Assembly: GCA_013002505.1 (NCBI GenBank)
Contig: JABDJL010000123.1
Coordinates: 1 to 64,000, forward strand
Source: Lysobacterales bacterium
Lineage (GTDB): Bacteria; Pseudomonadota; Gammaproteobacteria; Xanthomonadales; SZUA-36
Length of the DNA stretch: 64,000 nt
Direction of reading: 5' to 3'
Shown one piece after another: positions 8,928 to 16,076 of this stretch (its first letter is position 1; the number at the start of each line of letters is the position of its first letter). The position numbers and the translations under genes are program-made. Under the pieces are notes generated by a model. The model was not told the DNA's origin. It saw only the letters and a list, made by a program, of their open reading frames with translations, and made no database searches.

Positions 8928-8960
8928 GCCGCGAAGCCTGCATTGCAAGTCGCGCGATCA

Positions 8961-8985
8961 GAGTGCCGACGCTTCGCCGGCACTC
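8961..8985. terminator. Inverted repeat between convergent genes, possible terminator
   Basis: GAGTGCCG and CGGCACTC form a perfect 8-bp stem with a 9-base loop. It lies between the stop of the His-rich gene and the stop of the convergent membrane-protein gene. There is no T-run on either side, so intrinsic termination is uncertain. Confidence 0.4.
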
Positions 8986-9001
8986 GGGACTCCGGGCCAA
9001 C

Positions 9002-9415
9002 TCAACGATTGAACAGCGCCCTCGTCGCTGGCGGATGCACCACCAGCAACGCAACTATCCCGGTGACAAAACCCAACCCAAACACCAGCATCGTACCCAG
9101 CGCCAGTAGCTCGTTTCGCGCCGCCTCGGCAAGTCCGGCCAGCGTGACCAACATCAGCAGCGCTAACGTGTACATCCTCGCCCAACGCCGCAGCGTCCAC
9201 AGTACCCAGGCTTGTAAAGCGTAAGCCTGTGCAAACAGGAACAGGCCTGCTATCAAGCCAATATCTGCCGTGAACGTGTCTGAAATCTGCATGCGCAGCC
9301 ACAGGGAGAACGACAGCATCAACGCGAGCAGGGCCACCAGCAACGCCATCATCGCCAACAGCGAAACCCCGACCGGCCTGGTGCCGTCAATGGGCCTGGC
9401 TGAAAATTCAGTCAT
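9002..9415 (-). CDS. Small integral membrane protein, unknown
   Basis: A 137-residue protein with four predicted membrane segments, at about residues 16-40, 48-72, 80-97 and 105-127, and short loops. There is no recognisable motif and no family was identified. The ATG at 9415 is the only reasonable start. The upstream 130 bases, shared with the end of nrdJb, carry two copies of an 11-base element. The gene may be transcribed from there or be read from nrdJb. Confidence 0.6.
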   Translation of the reverse strand: MTEFSARPIDGTRPVGVSLLAMMALLVALLALMLSFSLWLRMQISDTFTADIGLIAGLFLFAQAYALQAWVLWTLRRWARMYTLALLMLVTLAGLAEAARNELLALGTMLVFGLGFVTGIVALLVVHPPATRALFNR

Positions 9416-9454
9416 ACCAACGGGTTAGTAATCTCAAGTTCTGGATACCAGGGC

Positions 9455-9515
9455 GCATGAAATGCGAGCACGCGCAGTTACCATTCGGGTAATGAGCAGT
9501 GCGAGCATGAAATGC
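9455..9515. repeat. Pair of 11-bp elements GCATGAAATGC, exactly 50 bp apart
   Basis: The element occurs at 9455-9465 and 9505-9515 in the intergenic region between nrdJb and the small membrane protein. Each copy is itself an inverted repeat (GCAT-GAA-ATGC). The same orientation, and a spacing close to a whole number of helical turns, suggest protein binding, but this could be chance. Confidence 0.35.
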
Positions 9516-9545
9516 AACACCGCTATCGCGGATTTGAGGCAGCAC

Positions 9546-10280
9546 TCAGCCGCATTTGGAGTAGCCGCAGGATAAACAGGTTGCACAGTTGTCCATCACC
9601 ACCACCGCCTTCGTGTGGCACTTGCCGCACAAGGTAGCCGATGCGGGATAGGCGACATCTTCCTGGGCCTCGTTGGCCGGATCATTCAGGCTTTTTTTTT
9701 GTGCTGTCGCTTCGGCTTCGGCGCGCTTTTCGTCGAGTATCAATTGTTGTTGCTCGGACAGCTCCTCTTTTTCCATCAAGCCAATCTTTTGCAGGTGGTG
9801 CTCAATCACGGCGCCGATCTCGGCGATTATTGAAGGCATGAACTTGCCGCCCGGTTTGAAGTAGCCACCCTTCGGGTCGAATACGGCCTGCAGTTCTTCG
9901 GCCAGAAAAGTGACGTCACCACCCTTGCGGAACACAGCCGACATCAGCCGGGTCAAGGCCACGATCCACTGGAAGTGGTCCATGTTCTTCGAATTGATGA
10001 AAATTTCGAACGGCCGCCGCGACTCGTGTTCCGTGCCGGCATTGAGAATGATGTCATTGATGGTCACGTACATGGCGTGATCGTCCAGCGGGGTCTTGAT
10101 TTTATAGGTCGACCCCTCCAGCGCGTCCATGCCCTCGGGCCGCTGAACCTGCTCGGTCATGCGTATCACCTTGGCCTTCGAGCGCGCCTCCAGTTCCTGC
10201 TCGGTAGCCTGGGTGGACTTATCTTCGTCGGGCTTGACGACTTCGTAGCCGACGATGTTCTCTTTAATCTTGATGGTCAT
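9546..10280 (-). CDS. nrdJb: Class II ribonucleotide reductase, small C-terminal subunit NrdJb
   Basis: A 244-residue protein matching the NrdJb half of the split adenosylcobalamin-dependent reductase known from Pseudomonas (TSCPD-type domain, about residues 60-160, with NSKNMDHFQWIVALTRLMS). The C-terminus carries a cysteine-rich tail, CGKCH...CATCLSCGYSKCG, which holds a zinc-ribbon-like motif and the redox cysteines that reload the active site. It follows nrdJa by 80 bases on the same strand. Candidate starts are the ATGs at 10280 and 10295; MTIKIKENIVGYEVVKP at 10280 reads like family N-termini and has AGG upstream. The TTG at 10355 is unlikely. Confidence 0.85.
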   Translation of the reverse strand: MTIKIKENIVGYEVVKPDEDKSTQATEQELEARSKAKVIRMTEQVQRPEGMDALEGSTYKIKTPLDDHAMYVTINDIILNAGTEHESRRPFEIFINSKNMDHFQWIVALTRLMSAVFRKGGDVTFLAEELQAVFDPKGGYFKPGGKFMPSIIAEIGAVIEHHLQKIGLMEKEELSEQQQLILDEKRAEAEATAQKKSLNDPANEAQEDVAYPASATLCGKCHTKAVVVMDNCATCLSCGYSKCG

Positions 10281-10360
10281 TGCCTGGTATTCCATGTTTG
10301 GGTCCGGGGGCCGCGAGGACGGCCCGCGCCGAGACCGCTTTTTGCCTTGTCGCAAAACTT

Positions 10361-12508
10361 CTAGAACTTTCCGTAATATCCCTCTTTCAGGGCATCAAAC
10401 AGGTTGGCGGCGCTGTGTGTTTCGCCGTCATATTCAATTTCTTCATCACCTTTGACCTCGACCACGCTACCGTCTGCCAACACGAAGCGATAGGTCGTGC
10501 TGGCCAGGTCCTTGCTCTTGACCAGTACGCCCTGGAAGGCTTCCGGGTTGAAACGGAACGTCGTGCAACCCTTGAGGCCCTTGCTGTGGGCGTAGGTATA
10601 AATATCCTTGAAATCTTCGAACGGATATTCGGTCGGCACATTGGCCGTTTTTGAAATGGACGAGTCGATCCACTTCTGCGCAGCGGCCTGGATATCGACG
10701 TGCTCGGTCGGGGAAATGTCTTCTGAACTGGTGAAATATTCGGGCAGGCGGCGCGCTTCGTCTTCAGCTTCGGGCATCGCCTGTGCATTGACCAGCTCAC
10801 GGTATGCGAGCAATTCGTAGCTGCAAACCTCGACTTTTTCCTTGGTCTTGCGCCCTTCGCGGATGACATTCCGGTTGTAATGGTGTGCGAAGCTCGGCTC
10901 AATGCCGTTAGAGGCATTGTTGGCCAGTGACAGGGAAATCGTCCCGGTCGGTGCGATGGATGTGTGGTGGGTAAACCGGGCGCCTTCCTCGGCGAGTTGT
11001 TCGACCAGTTGCGGCGCATGTTCCGCGACGCGCTGCATGTAGCGGCTGTACTTCGCATGCAACAGGCGGCCACTCACCCGGTCACCTATATTGAAACCAT
11101 CAGCTTCCATCTCCGGCCGCTTGCGCAACATGGCGCCGGTGACTTCAAATTCCTCGTCCATGATCGGCGCTGGTCCTTTCTCTCGTGAAAGTTCAAGGGC
11201 TTCTTCCCAGCCGGCCAGCGCCATCTCGCGGGCCACTTGCTCGGTGAATTCTACCGATTCGGGCGTCCCGTACCTCATACCCATCAAGGTCATCGTGGAG
11301 CCCAGGCCCAGGAACCCCATGCCGTGGCGCCGTTTGCGCGCGATTTCATCACGCTGCTTGCCCAACGGCAATCCGTTGATTTCGACGACGTTGTCGAGCA
11401 TGCGCGTGAACACCCTGACGACTTTTCGATATTCGTCCCAATCAAACCGGGCCTCGTCGGTGAACGGGTTTTCAACAAACCGTGTCAGGTTGACCGAACC
11501 GAGCAGGCAGGCGCCATAGGGCGGCAACGGCTGTTCGCCGCAGGGGTTGGTGGCGCGAATATTTTCGCAGAACCAATTGTTGTTCATTTCATTGATCCGG
11601 TCGATCAGGATGAAACCCGGCTCGGCAAAATCATAGGTGGACGACATGATCATGTCCCACATACGTCGCGCCGGAACCTTGCGGTATATCCGGCACGCCA
11701 CGAGCCCGTCCTCGCGGCTGACGTAATCATCATGCGCCGGCCATTCGCGCCACAACACTTGCTCGGGATCATCCAGGTCGACTTCCCCGGCTTCCTTGGA
11801 GCCAATTGGAAACGCCAACGGCCAGTCGAGATCTTTTTCGACTGCATGCATGAATTCGTCCGTGATCAGCAAGGAGCAATTAAACTGGCGCAGACGCCCG
11901 TCTTCTCGCTTGGCCCGTATGAATTCCATGACATCGGGGTGGCCAATCTCGAAGGTAGCCATCTGCGCGCCACGGCGTCCGCCGGCAGACGATACCGTGA
12001 AACACATCTTGTCGTAGATATCCATGAAACTCAGCGGACCCGAAGTGTAGGCACCCGCGCCGGACACGTAGGCGCCTTTCGGCCGGAGTGTCGAGAACTC
12101 GTAGCCGATGCCGCAGCCTGCTTTTAGTGTCAGCCCCGCTTCATGCACCTTGTCGAGGATGCCGTTCATCGAATCCTGGATAATGCCAGAGACCGTGCAG
12201 TTGATCGTCGAGGTGGCGGGCTTATGTTCTTCGGCGCCGGCATTTGACGTGATGCGGCCAGCCGGAATCGCGCCGCGACGCAGGGCCCACAAAAACTGCT
12301 CATACCACTTTTCGCGATTTTCCTTGCCGTGTTCGACATTGGACAAGGCCCGCGCGACACGCTTGTAGGTATCGTCTATGTTTTGGTCGACCGACTCGCC
12401 GATTTTCGACTTGAGCCGGTACTTTTTATCCCAGATGTCAAGAGATGCTTCCTGGAATGGAATTGCTTGTGAATCAGTGCCAATGGCCTCAACCCGCACG
12501 CTGCTCAT
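10361..12508 (-). CDS. nrdJa: Class II (adenosylcobalamin-dependent) ribonucleotide reductase, catalytic subunit NrdJa
   Basis: A 715-residue catalytic subunit that reduces ribonucleotides to deoxyribonucleotides with coenzyme B12 and no oxygen requirement. The ten-stranded barrel landmarks are present: STINCTVSG with the first active-site cysteine, the central NPCGEQPLPPYGACLLGS block with the NPCGE radical-site motif, and APTGTISLSL further on. The usual C-terminal redox tail is missing because it is encoded by nrdJb just downstream, as in Pseudomonas. The ATG at 12508 has GGGA about seven bases upstream. Control by NrdR is strongly suggested by two boxes over the promoter. Confidence 0.93.
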   Translation of the reverse strand: MSSVRVEAIGTDSQAIPFQEASLDIWDKKYRLKSKIGESVDQNIDDTYKRVARALSNVEHGKENREKWYEQFLWALRRGAIPAGRITSNAGAEEHKPATSTINCTVSGIIQDSMNGILDKVHEAGLTLKAGCGIGYEFSTLRPKGAYVSGAGAYTSGPLSFMDIYDKMCFTVSSAGGRRGAQMATFEIGHPDVMEFIRAKREDGRLRQFNCSLLITDEFMHAVEKDLDWPLAFPIGSKEAGEVDLDDPEQVLWREWPAHDDYVSREDGLVACRIYRKVPARRMWDMIMSSTYDFAEPGFILIDRINEMNNNWFCENIRATNPCGEQPLPPYGACLLGSVNLTRFVENPFTDEARFDWDEYRKVVRVFTRMLDNVVEINGLPLGKQRDEIARKRRHGMGFLGLGSTMTLMGMRYGTPESVEFTEQVAREMALAGWEEALELSREKGPAPIMDEEFEVTGAMLRKRPEMEADGFNIGDRVSGRLLHAKYSRYMQRVAEHAPQLVEQLAEEGARFTHHTSIAPTGTISLSLANNASNGIEPSFAHHYNRNVIREGRKTKEKVEVCSYELLAYRELVNAQAMPEAEDEARRLPEYFTSSEDISPTEHVDIQAAAQKWIDSSISKTANVPTEYPFEDFKDIYTYAHSKGLKGCTTFRFNPEAFQGVLVKSKDLASTTYRFVLADGSVVEVKGDEEIEYDGETHSAANLFDALKEGYYGKF

Positions 12509-12541
12509 TAATATTCCCGTGTAATTGTTTGGTTTTATTTA

Positions 12542-12547
12542 ATTATA
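12542..12547 (-). promoter_or_regulatory. -10 element of the nrdJab promoter
   Basis: TATAAT on the minus strand, 34 bases upstream of the nrdJa ATG. A 17-base spacer falls exactly on the proximal NrdR box and the -35 position (AAACAG, 12565-12570) is poor. Confidence 0.6.
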
Positions 12548-12548
12548 G

Positions 12549-12564
12549 GCACAACTTATTGTGC
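12549..12564. promoter_or_regulatory. NrdR box 1 (promoter-proximal)
   Basis: GCACAACTTATTGTGC matches the NrdR consensus acaCwAtATaTwGtgt at most positions and is itself palindromic. It fills the -10/-35 spacer of the nrdJ promoter, so bound NrdR would block RNA polymerase when dATP is plentiful. Confidence 0.75.
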
Positions 12565-12580
12565 CTGTTTTATTTATTAG

Positions 12581-12596
12581 ACACAAGATATTGTGC
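12581..12596. promoter_or_regulatory. NrdR box 2 (promoter-distal)
   Basis: ACACAAGATATTGTGC is the better of the two matches to the NrdR consensus. Its centre lies 32 bp from that of box 1, three helical turns, the spacing typical of paired NrdR boxes. Confidence 0.8.
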
Positions 12597-12651
12597 CGGG
12601 GAGGTCAAAGATACGCCCCAAACCAGGGGCTGTCAAATGTACCCCTCCGTA

Positions 12652-12680
12652 TGGTCACCAACCGTGCAGACTGCTATTAT
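12652..12680 (+). promoter_or_regulatory. Candidate sigma-70 promoter for the acidic secreted protein
   Basis: TGGTCA, a 17-base spacer, then TATTAT preceded by TGC, an extended -10. The transcript would start near 12687, giving a leader of about 125 bases that includes a 5-bp GC hairpin. Confidence 0.4.
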
Positions 12681-12812
12681 TGCCTTGATTTCAGAGGCTT
12701 ATGGTGACTGCGACGAAAAGCCAGGCCAGCGCGTCTGGTATAAGGACAGGCAAACCCCGCTATACGGGGCTTCGTTTCGTCGCAAACCGACAAAAAAGGT
12801 GGAGAATTCACG

Positions 12813-13307
12813 ATGAATAAAGTTTTAAGCACAGCGGCTGTGCTGCTGACCCTGGCTTTGCTCGGATCGAGCCTGGCGATGGCCGCGACCGTCGAAAAAC
12901 GCGTGATTGCAATCAAGACCAACGACTTTGAACTGGCCGAAACGGACGTCAGTCACCTGGCCGTTGGTGAAGCAGAAACCGTAGTCACCGAAGGCGGCAA
13001 GACGATAGACATCCTGCGCAGCGCGGAAGGAATGGAAATCTACGTCGACGGCGAGTTGCTCGAAATGTCATTCGGGGAAGGCGAAGAAGCCGCTGCCCAC
13101 CGTCATCACGAGCGAAAAGTGATCCGCTGTGACAGTGACCAAGGCGAATGCGATAACGTCGAAATCGAAGAGTTTATCGAAGCTGACGGCGACATCAGGC
13201 TTATCCGCGCCCACGATGCGGATCATGATATCCACTTTGAAGACGGGGAAACACATGAGTCTCACAAGGTGATTATCCTGCGCAAGGAAATCGAAGAAGA
13301 ATCCTGA
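12813..13307 (+). CDS. Small acidic secreted protein, unknown
   Basis: A 164-residue protein that I do not recognise. Residues 1-24 form a clear Sec signal peptide ending AMAA. The mature part is strongly acidic (Glu/Asp-rich), with a short His cluster HRHHERK, two cysteines in CDSDQGEC that could form a disulfide loop, and an acidic C-terminus. No transmembrane segment is seen beyond the signal. The ATG has GGAGAA about seven bases upstream. It is monocistronic: its own candidate promoter lies upstream and a strong terminator follows within 25 bases. Confidence 0.7.
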   Translation: MNKVLSTAAVLLTLALLGSSLAMAATVEKRVIAIKTNDFELAETDVSHLAVGEAETVVTEGGKTIDILRSAEGMEIYVDGELLEMSFGEGEEAAAHRHHERKVIRCDSDQGECDNVEIEEFIEADGDIRLIRAHDADHDIHFEDGETHESHKVIILRKEIEEES

Positions 13308-13330
13308 GCCCGGACTGCTGCTAGAATCGA

Positions 13331-13361
13331 CGCCCGGCACATTCCCCGTGCCGGGCGTTTT
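13331..13361 (+). terminator. Intrinsic terminator after the acidic secreted protein
   Basis: CGCCCGGCAC pairs perfectly with GTGCCGGGCG (10-bp stem, 7-base loop), followed by TTTT. It ends about 20 bases before trmL, so trmL needs its own start signal or read-through. Confidence 0.85.
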
Positions 13362-13380
13362 AATGTTTCAGGGCGAAATG

Positions 13381-13854
13381 ATGACGTTACACGTGGTGCT
13401 CTACCAGCCGGAAATACCCCCGAACACGGGCAACATCATTCGTCTGTGCGGCAACACAGGCGCTACCCTGCACCTCGTTGGCCCACTGGGCTTCCATCTC
13501 GATGACGCCAGGGTGCGGCGGGCCGGGCTGGATTACCAGGAATTGGCCCAAGTCCACCACCACGACAGTTGGAGTGCGTTTTGCGAAGCTTGGCCGGACA
13601 TGACCATATGGCCGTTTTCAAGCCACGGTACCTTGCGTCATGACCAGGCCATGTTCAAGCCGGGGCACGGGCTGCTGTTTGGGCCGGAGTCACGAGGCTT
13701 GCCCGCCGATATTATTGAAAAGCTCGGTGCTGACCGATGCCTGAAGCTGCCCATGGCGCGCCACAGCCGGAGCCTGAACCTGTCTAATTGCGTGGCGGTC
13801 GGACTGTATGAAGCGTGGCGGCAACTGGATTTCGCACCACTGGCAGAGTGCTAG
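13381..13854 (+). CDS. trmL: tRNA (cytidine/uridine-2'-O-)-methyltransferase TrmL
   Basis: A 157-residue SPOUT methyltransferase, the same length as E. coli TrmL, which 2'-O-methylates the wobble base of tRNA-Leu isoacceptors. Landmarks are the N-terminal [21 protein letters not shown], the middle [11 protein letters not shown] and the C-terminal knot [16 protein letters not shown]. The ATG at 13381 aligns with family starts and has AGGG seven bases upstream. The longer frame from 13348 lies inside the preceding terminator. Its stop codon overlaps the gpsA stop (shared CTAG) on the opposite strand. Confidence 0.93.
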   Translation: MTLHVVLYQPEIPPNTGNIIRLCGNTGATLHLVGPLGFHLDDARVRRAGLDYQELAQVHHHDSWSAFCEAWPDMTIWPFSSHGTLRHDQAMFKPGHGLLFGPESRGLPADIIEKLGADRCLKLPMARHSRSLNLSNCVAVGLYEAWRQLDFAPLAEC

Positions 13855-14861
13855 CTGGTTTCCGCCTTTTGTTCCCTGGCCAGCAAGCGGCGCACACATT
13901 CTTCAGCATCCCAGCCGAGTTTCAGCAAGCCGTAAACCTGCTTCGAAATAGGCATGCTGACATCATGTTGTTCAGCCAGCCGGTGCAATTCGACTGCGGT
14001 GTTGATGCCTTCAACAACCTGGCCAATTTCTGCCACTGTCCGGGTGGCGTCTTTTCCCTTGCCCAGCGCCAGGCCCAAGCGGCGGTTACGCGACAGATCG
14101 CCAGTGCATGTCAGCACCAGGTCCCCTACTCCGGCCAGGCCCATCAGCGTCTCGGGCCTTGCGCCCAAAACCTGTCCCAGCCTCATCAGCTCTGCCAGTC
14201 CACGGGTAATCAGCGCCGCGCGTGCGTTATCCCCCAGGCCCATACCGTCGCCAATGCCGGTGGCAATGGCCAGCACGTTCTTGACTGCACCGCCAAGTTC
14301 GGCACCGATAATGTCGTCACTGGTATAAGCACGAAACCTGCCGCCATGCAGCGCCGAAGCAATCGTTCGCGTGAATTCATCGTCGCGGCCGGCCACCGTC
14401 ACCGCGGTAGGCAGGTCCTTGGCGACTTCTGCAGCGAATGACGGGCCGGTGACAACTGCCAGCGGTACATCATCCCCCAATATTTCCCCTGCAACGTGAT
14501 GCAGCAGTCGGCCGCTATCGGGTTCGAAACCCTTGCATGCCCAGGCCACGCCCGTGTTCGCCGTCAGATGGGGCTGCAGCGCCCGCAGGGTGTCCGCAAA
14601 TGCCTCGCTGGGGACAACCATCAACACATGGTCAGCCTGGGATACAACGGACTCGAGATCAGCGCTCAAACGAATTGAGTCCGACAGCGTGCAGCCGGGA
14701 AGATAACGGCTGTTAACCAGCGTTTCCTTCATTTCCCGGATTTTCTCCGGGCTGCGCCCCCAAAGCAGCGTCGGGGTGCCGCTGCGGTCCAGTTGCATCG
14801 CCAGCGCGGTGCCCCAGGAACCGGCACCTACAACGGCAATGGCGGGCTTCGGTGACGCCAC
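13851..14861 (-). CDS. gpsA: Glycerol-3-phosphate dehydrogenase [NAD(P)+]
   Basis: A 336-residue cytosolic enzyme that reduces dihydroxyacetone phosphate to sn-glycerol-3-phosphate for phospholipid synthesis. The N-terminal Rossmann motif [12 protein letters not shown], the VMVVPSEA strand and the catalytic-domain [18 protein letters not shown] with its lysine are all present. GTG start, six bases after the secB stop, so it is coupled to secB. The secB-gpsA order is the usual gammaproteobacterial one. It ends by overlapping the convergent trmL. Confidence 0.95.
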   Translation of the reverse strand: MASPKPAIAVVGAGSWGTALAMQLDRSGTPTLLWGRSPEKIREMKETLVNSRYLPGCTLSDSIRLSADLESVVSQADHVLMVVPSEAFADTLRALQPHLTANTGVAWACKGFEPDSGRLLHHVAGEILGDDVPLAVVTGPSFAAEVAKDLPTAVTVAGRDDEFTRTIASALHGGRFRAYTSDDIIGAELGGAVKNVLAIATGIGDGMGLGDNARAALITRGLAELMRLGQVLGARPETLMGLAGVGDLVLTCTGDLSRNRRLGLALGKGKDATRTVAEIGQVVEGINTAVELHRLAEQHDVSMPISKQVYGLLKLGWDAEECVRRLLAREQKAETS

Positions 14862-14867
14862 GTCAGG

Positions 14868-15374
14868 TCAGGCGTTGCCCTGTACTTCCAATTCGTCCCC
14901 GCCAGAGGCCTTGGCATTGGCTTCCGCCATCCGCTGGGCGTAGATCTGGTCGAAATTGATCGGTTGCAGAACCAGCGGCGGAAATCCGCCATCGGCGACC
15001 AGGTCAGTAATGACACGCGATGCGTAAGGGAACAGGGTATGTGGGCACAAGGTGTTTAACACGGTGTGCTGGTTTTGCTCATTGAAGCCCGAGATCATGA
15101 AAAGACCGGCCTGTTGTACCTCTGCCAGGTAAGCGGTCTTTTCGCCGGTCATTGCAGTCACGGTGACCGTCAACAACACTTCGAACATATTTTCACTGGT
15201 GTCGTTGACGCGCTGGGACAGGTTCATTTTGATCTCAGCCTGGCCAGGGTCCTGGAAAATTTCAGGCGCGTTGGGCAGCTCGAAAGATACGTCCTTGACG
15301 TAGAGCTTCTGAAGCTGGAATTGCATCTGGTCGGGCTGCGGCTGAGCAGCCGCCTGGTTCTGTTCTTCTGCCAT
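14868..15374 (-). CDS. secB: Protein-export chaperone SecB
   Basis: A 168-residue tetrameric chaperone that keeps preproteins unfolded and passes them to SecA. The match runs over the whole length: LYVKDVSFELPNAP near the N-terminus, the central VFLMTVTVTA-type strand region, and CPHTLFPYASRVITDL with GGFPPLVLQPINFD. The N-terminal 18 residues are Gln-rich and disordered, as in relatives. It is followed at once by gpsA. In many relatives grxC lies between yibN and secB; here that space contains only 105 bases. Confidence 0.96.
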   Translation of the reverse strand: MAEEQNQAAAQPQPDQMQFQLQKLYVKDVSFELPNAPEIFQDPGQAEIKMNLSQRVNDTSENMFEVLLTVTVTAMTGEKTAYLAEVQQAGLFMISGFNEQNQHTVLNTLCPHTLFPYASRVITDLVADGGFPPLVLQPINFDQIYAQRMAEANAKASGGDELEVQGNA

Positions 15375-15416
15375 GGTATTTACATTCTCTTTTGATTAAA
15401 GCTTGCGCCGCTGGTT

Positions 15417-15440
15417 GATAATCCGCCGGGAGGGATTATC
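15417..15440. repeat. Inverted repeat between yibN and secB
   Basis: GATAATCC and GGATTATC form perfect 8-bp arms around an 8-base loop, about 45 bases upstream of the secB ATG. There is no T-run, so an operator or leader structure is as likely as a terminator. Confidence 0.4.
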
Positions 15441-15479
15441 CCACCTGCCCGACGCCGTGACCAGCAGCCCGGAATATGA

Positions 15480-15905
15480 CTATTTTCGCGTCACGGGGTA
15501 GTTGTCAGCCATCCAGGCCGTCATTCCGCCTTTCAGAACGTATACGCTGGAAGCCCCCATCTTGACCAGTTTCGACGCCGCAGCCGGGGCGGCCTGGCCA
15601 GCCTTGCACACGACCAGCACCGGGCTCGAAAGCCATTTCTGAATGTCTTTGTCTGGCTTGTCCAGTCGCGAAGGTGGCACGTGGCGGGCGCCAACAATAT
15701 GGCCCTTGCCATATTCTGCCGAAGCAGACACATCCAGAATTACGGTGTCGGCGCGATTGATCAGCGGTACGGCCTGGGCCGGCGTCAGTTCGGAAAAGCC
15801 CTGGGTGCGCCTGGAAATCTCGGTCCACACCAGCGCCAGCAAAACCAGCACAAACCCCGATGACAACATCGGATGATTAGCCGCGAATTCGATCAGTTGA
15901 TCCAT
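15480..15905 (-). CDS. yibN: Membrane-anchored rhodanese-like protein (YibN type)
   Basis: A 141-residue protein with one N-terminal membrane helix at about residues 12-30 and a single rhodanese domain at about 40-138. The active-site loop VVCKAGQAA carries the catalytic cysteine. Position and size match YibN, which lies near secB in many gammaproteobacteria. YibN has been linked to membrane protein insertion, but a sulfurtransferase activity has not been shown for this protein. It is divergent from gpmI. Confidence 0.85.
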   Translation of the reverse strand: MDQLIEFAANHPMLSSGFVLVLLALVWTEISRRTQGFSELTPAQAVPLINRADTVILDVSASAEYGKGHIVGARHVPPSRLDKPDKDIQKWLSSPVLVVCKAGQAAPAAASKLVKMGASSVYVLKGGMTAWMADNYPVTRK

Positions 15906-15962
15906 CTGTTTGGTCTCTCCCCGCCTCGGGTATTAATGATAGCGCCCGGTCAGCAATGCGGC

Positions 15963-15990
15963 TTGATTATGGGATAATGCGCCGCATAAC
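15963..15990 (+). promoter_or_regulatory. Candidate promoter for gpmI-envC-ctpA
   Basis: TTGATT, a 16-base spacer, then CATAAC. A competing -10 (GATAAT at 15973) is present in the same stretch. Either would give a leader of about 80-100 bases before gpmI. Confidence 0.3.
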
Positions 15991-16076
15991 TGCACTACCT
16001 CTTGGCACCATGTGGTGTCTATTCACCGAAATACAAGCGGCCACACAGTGGAAAACCGGAGTCAACCCTGAACAGC

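Larger units (their letters stand above)
12509..12812. other. Divergent intergenic region between nrdJa and a secreted-protein gene
   Basis: About 300 bases. The left third holds the nrdJ -10 and two NrdR boxes. The middle holds a plausible rightward promoter (12652-12680). The right end holds a hairpin CCCCG-CTATA-CGGGG at 12755-12769, followed by CTTCGTTTCG, which could be a leader structure or a weak terminator. An open frame running through it lacks any coding character. Confidence 0.6.

Noticed and set aside
11237-12127. A 296-codon plus-strand frame antisense to nrdJa
   Set aside because: nrdJa is certain here and the antisense frame has no family features.
12445-12816. A 123-codon plus-strand frame across the nrdJ promoter
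   Set aside because: It covers the NrdR boxes and the end of nrdJa, has no family match and overlaps the next gene's start.
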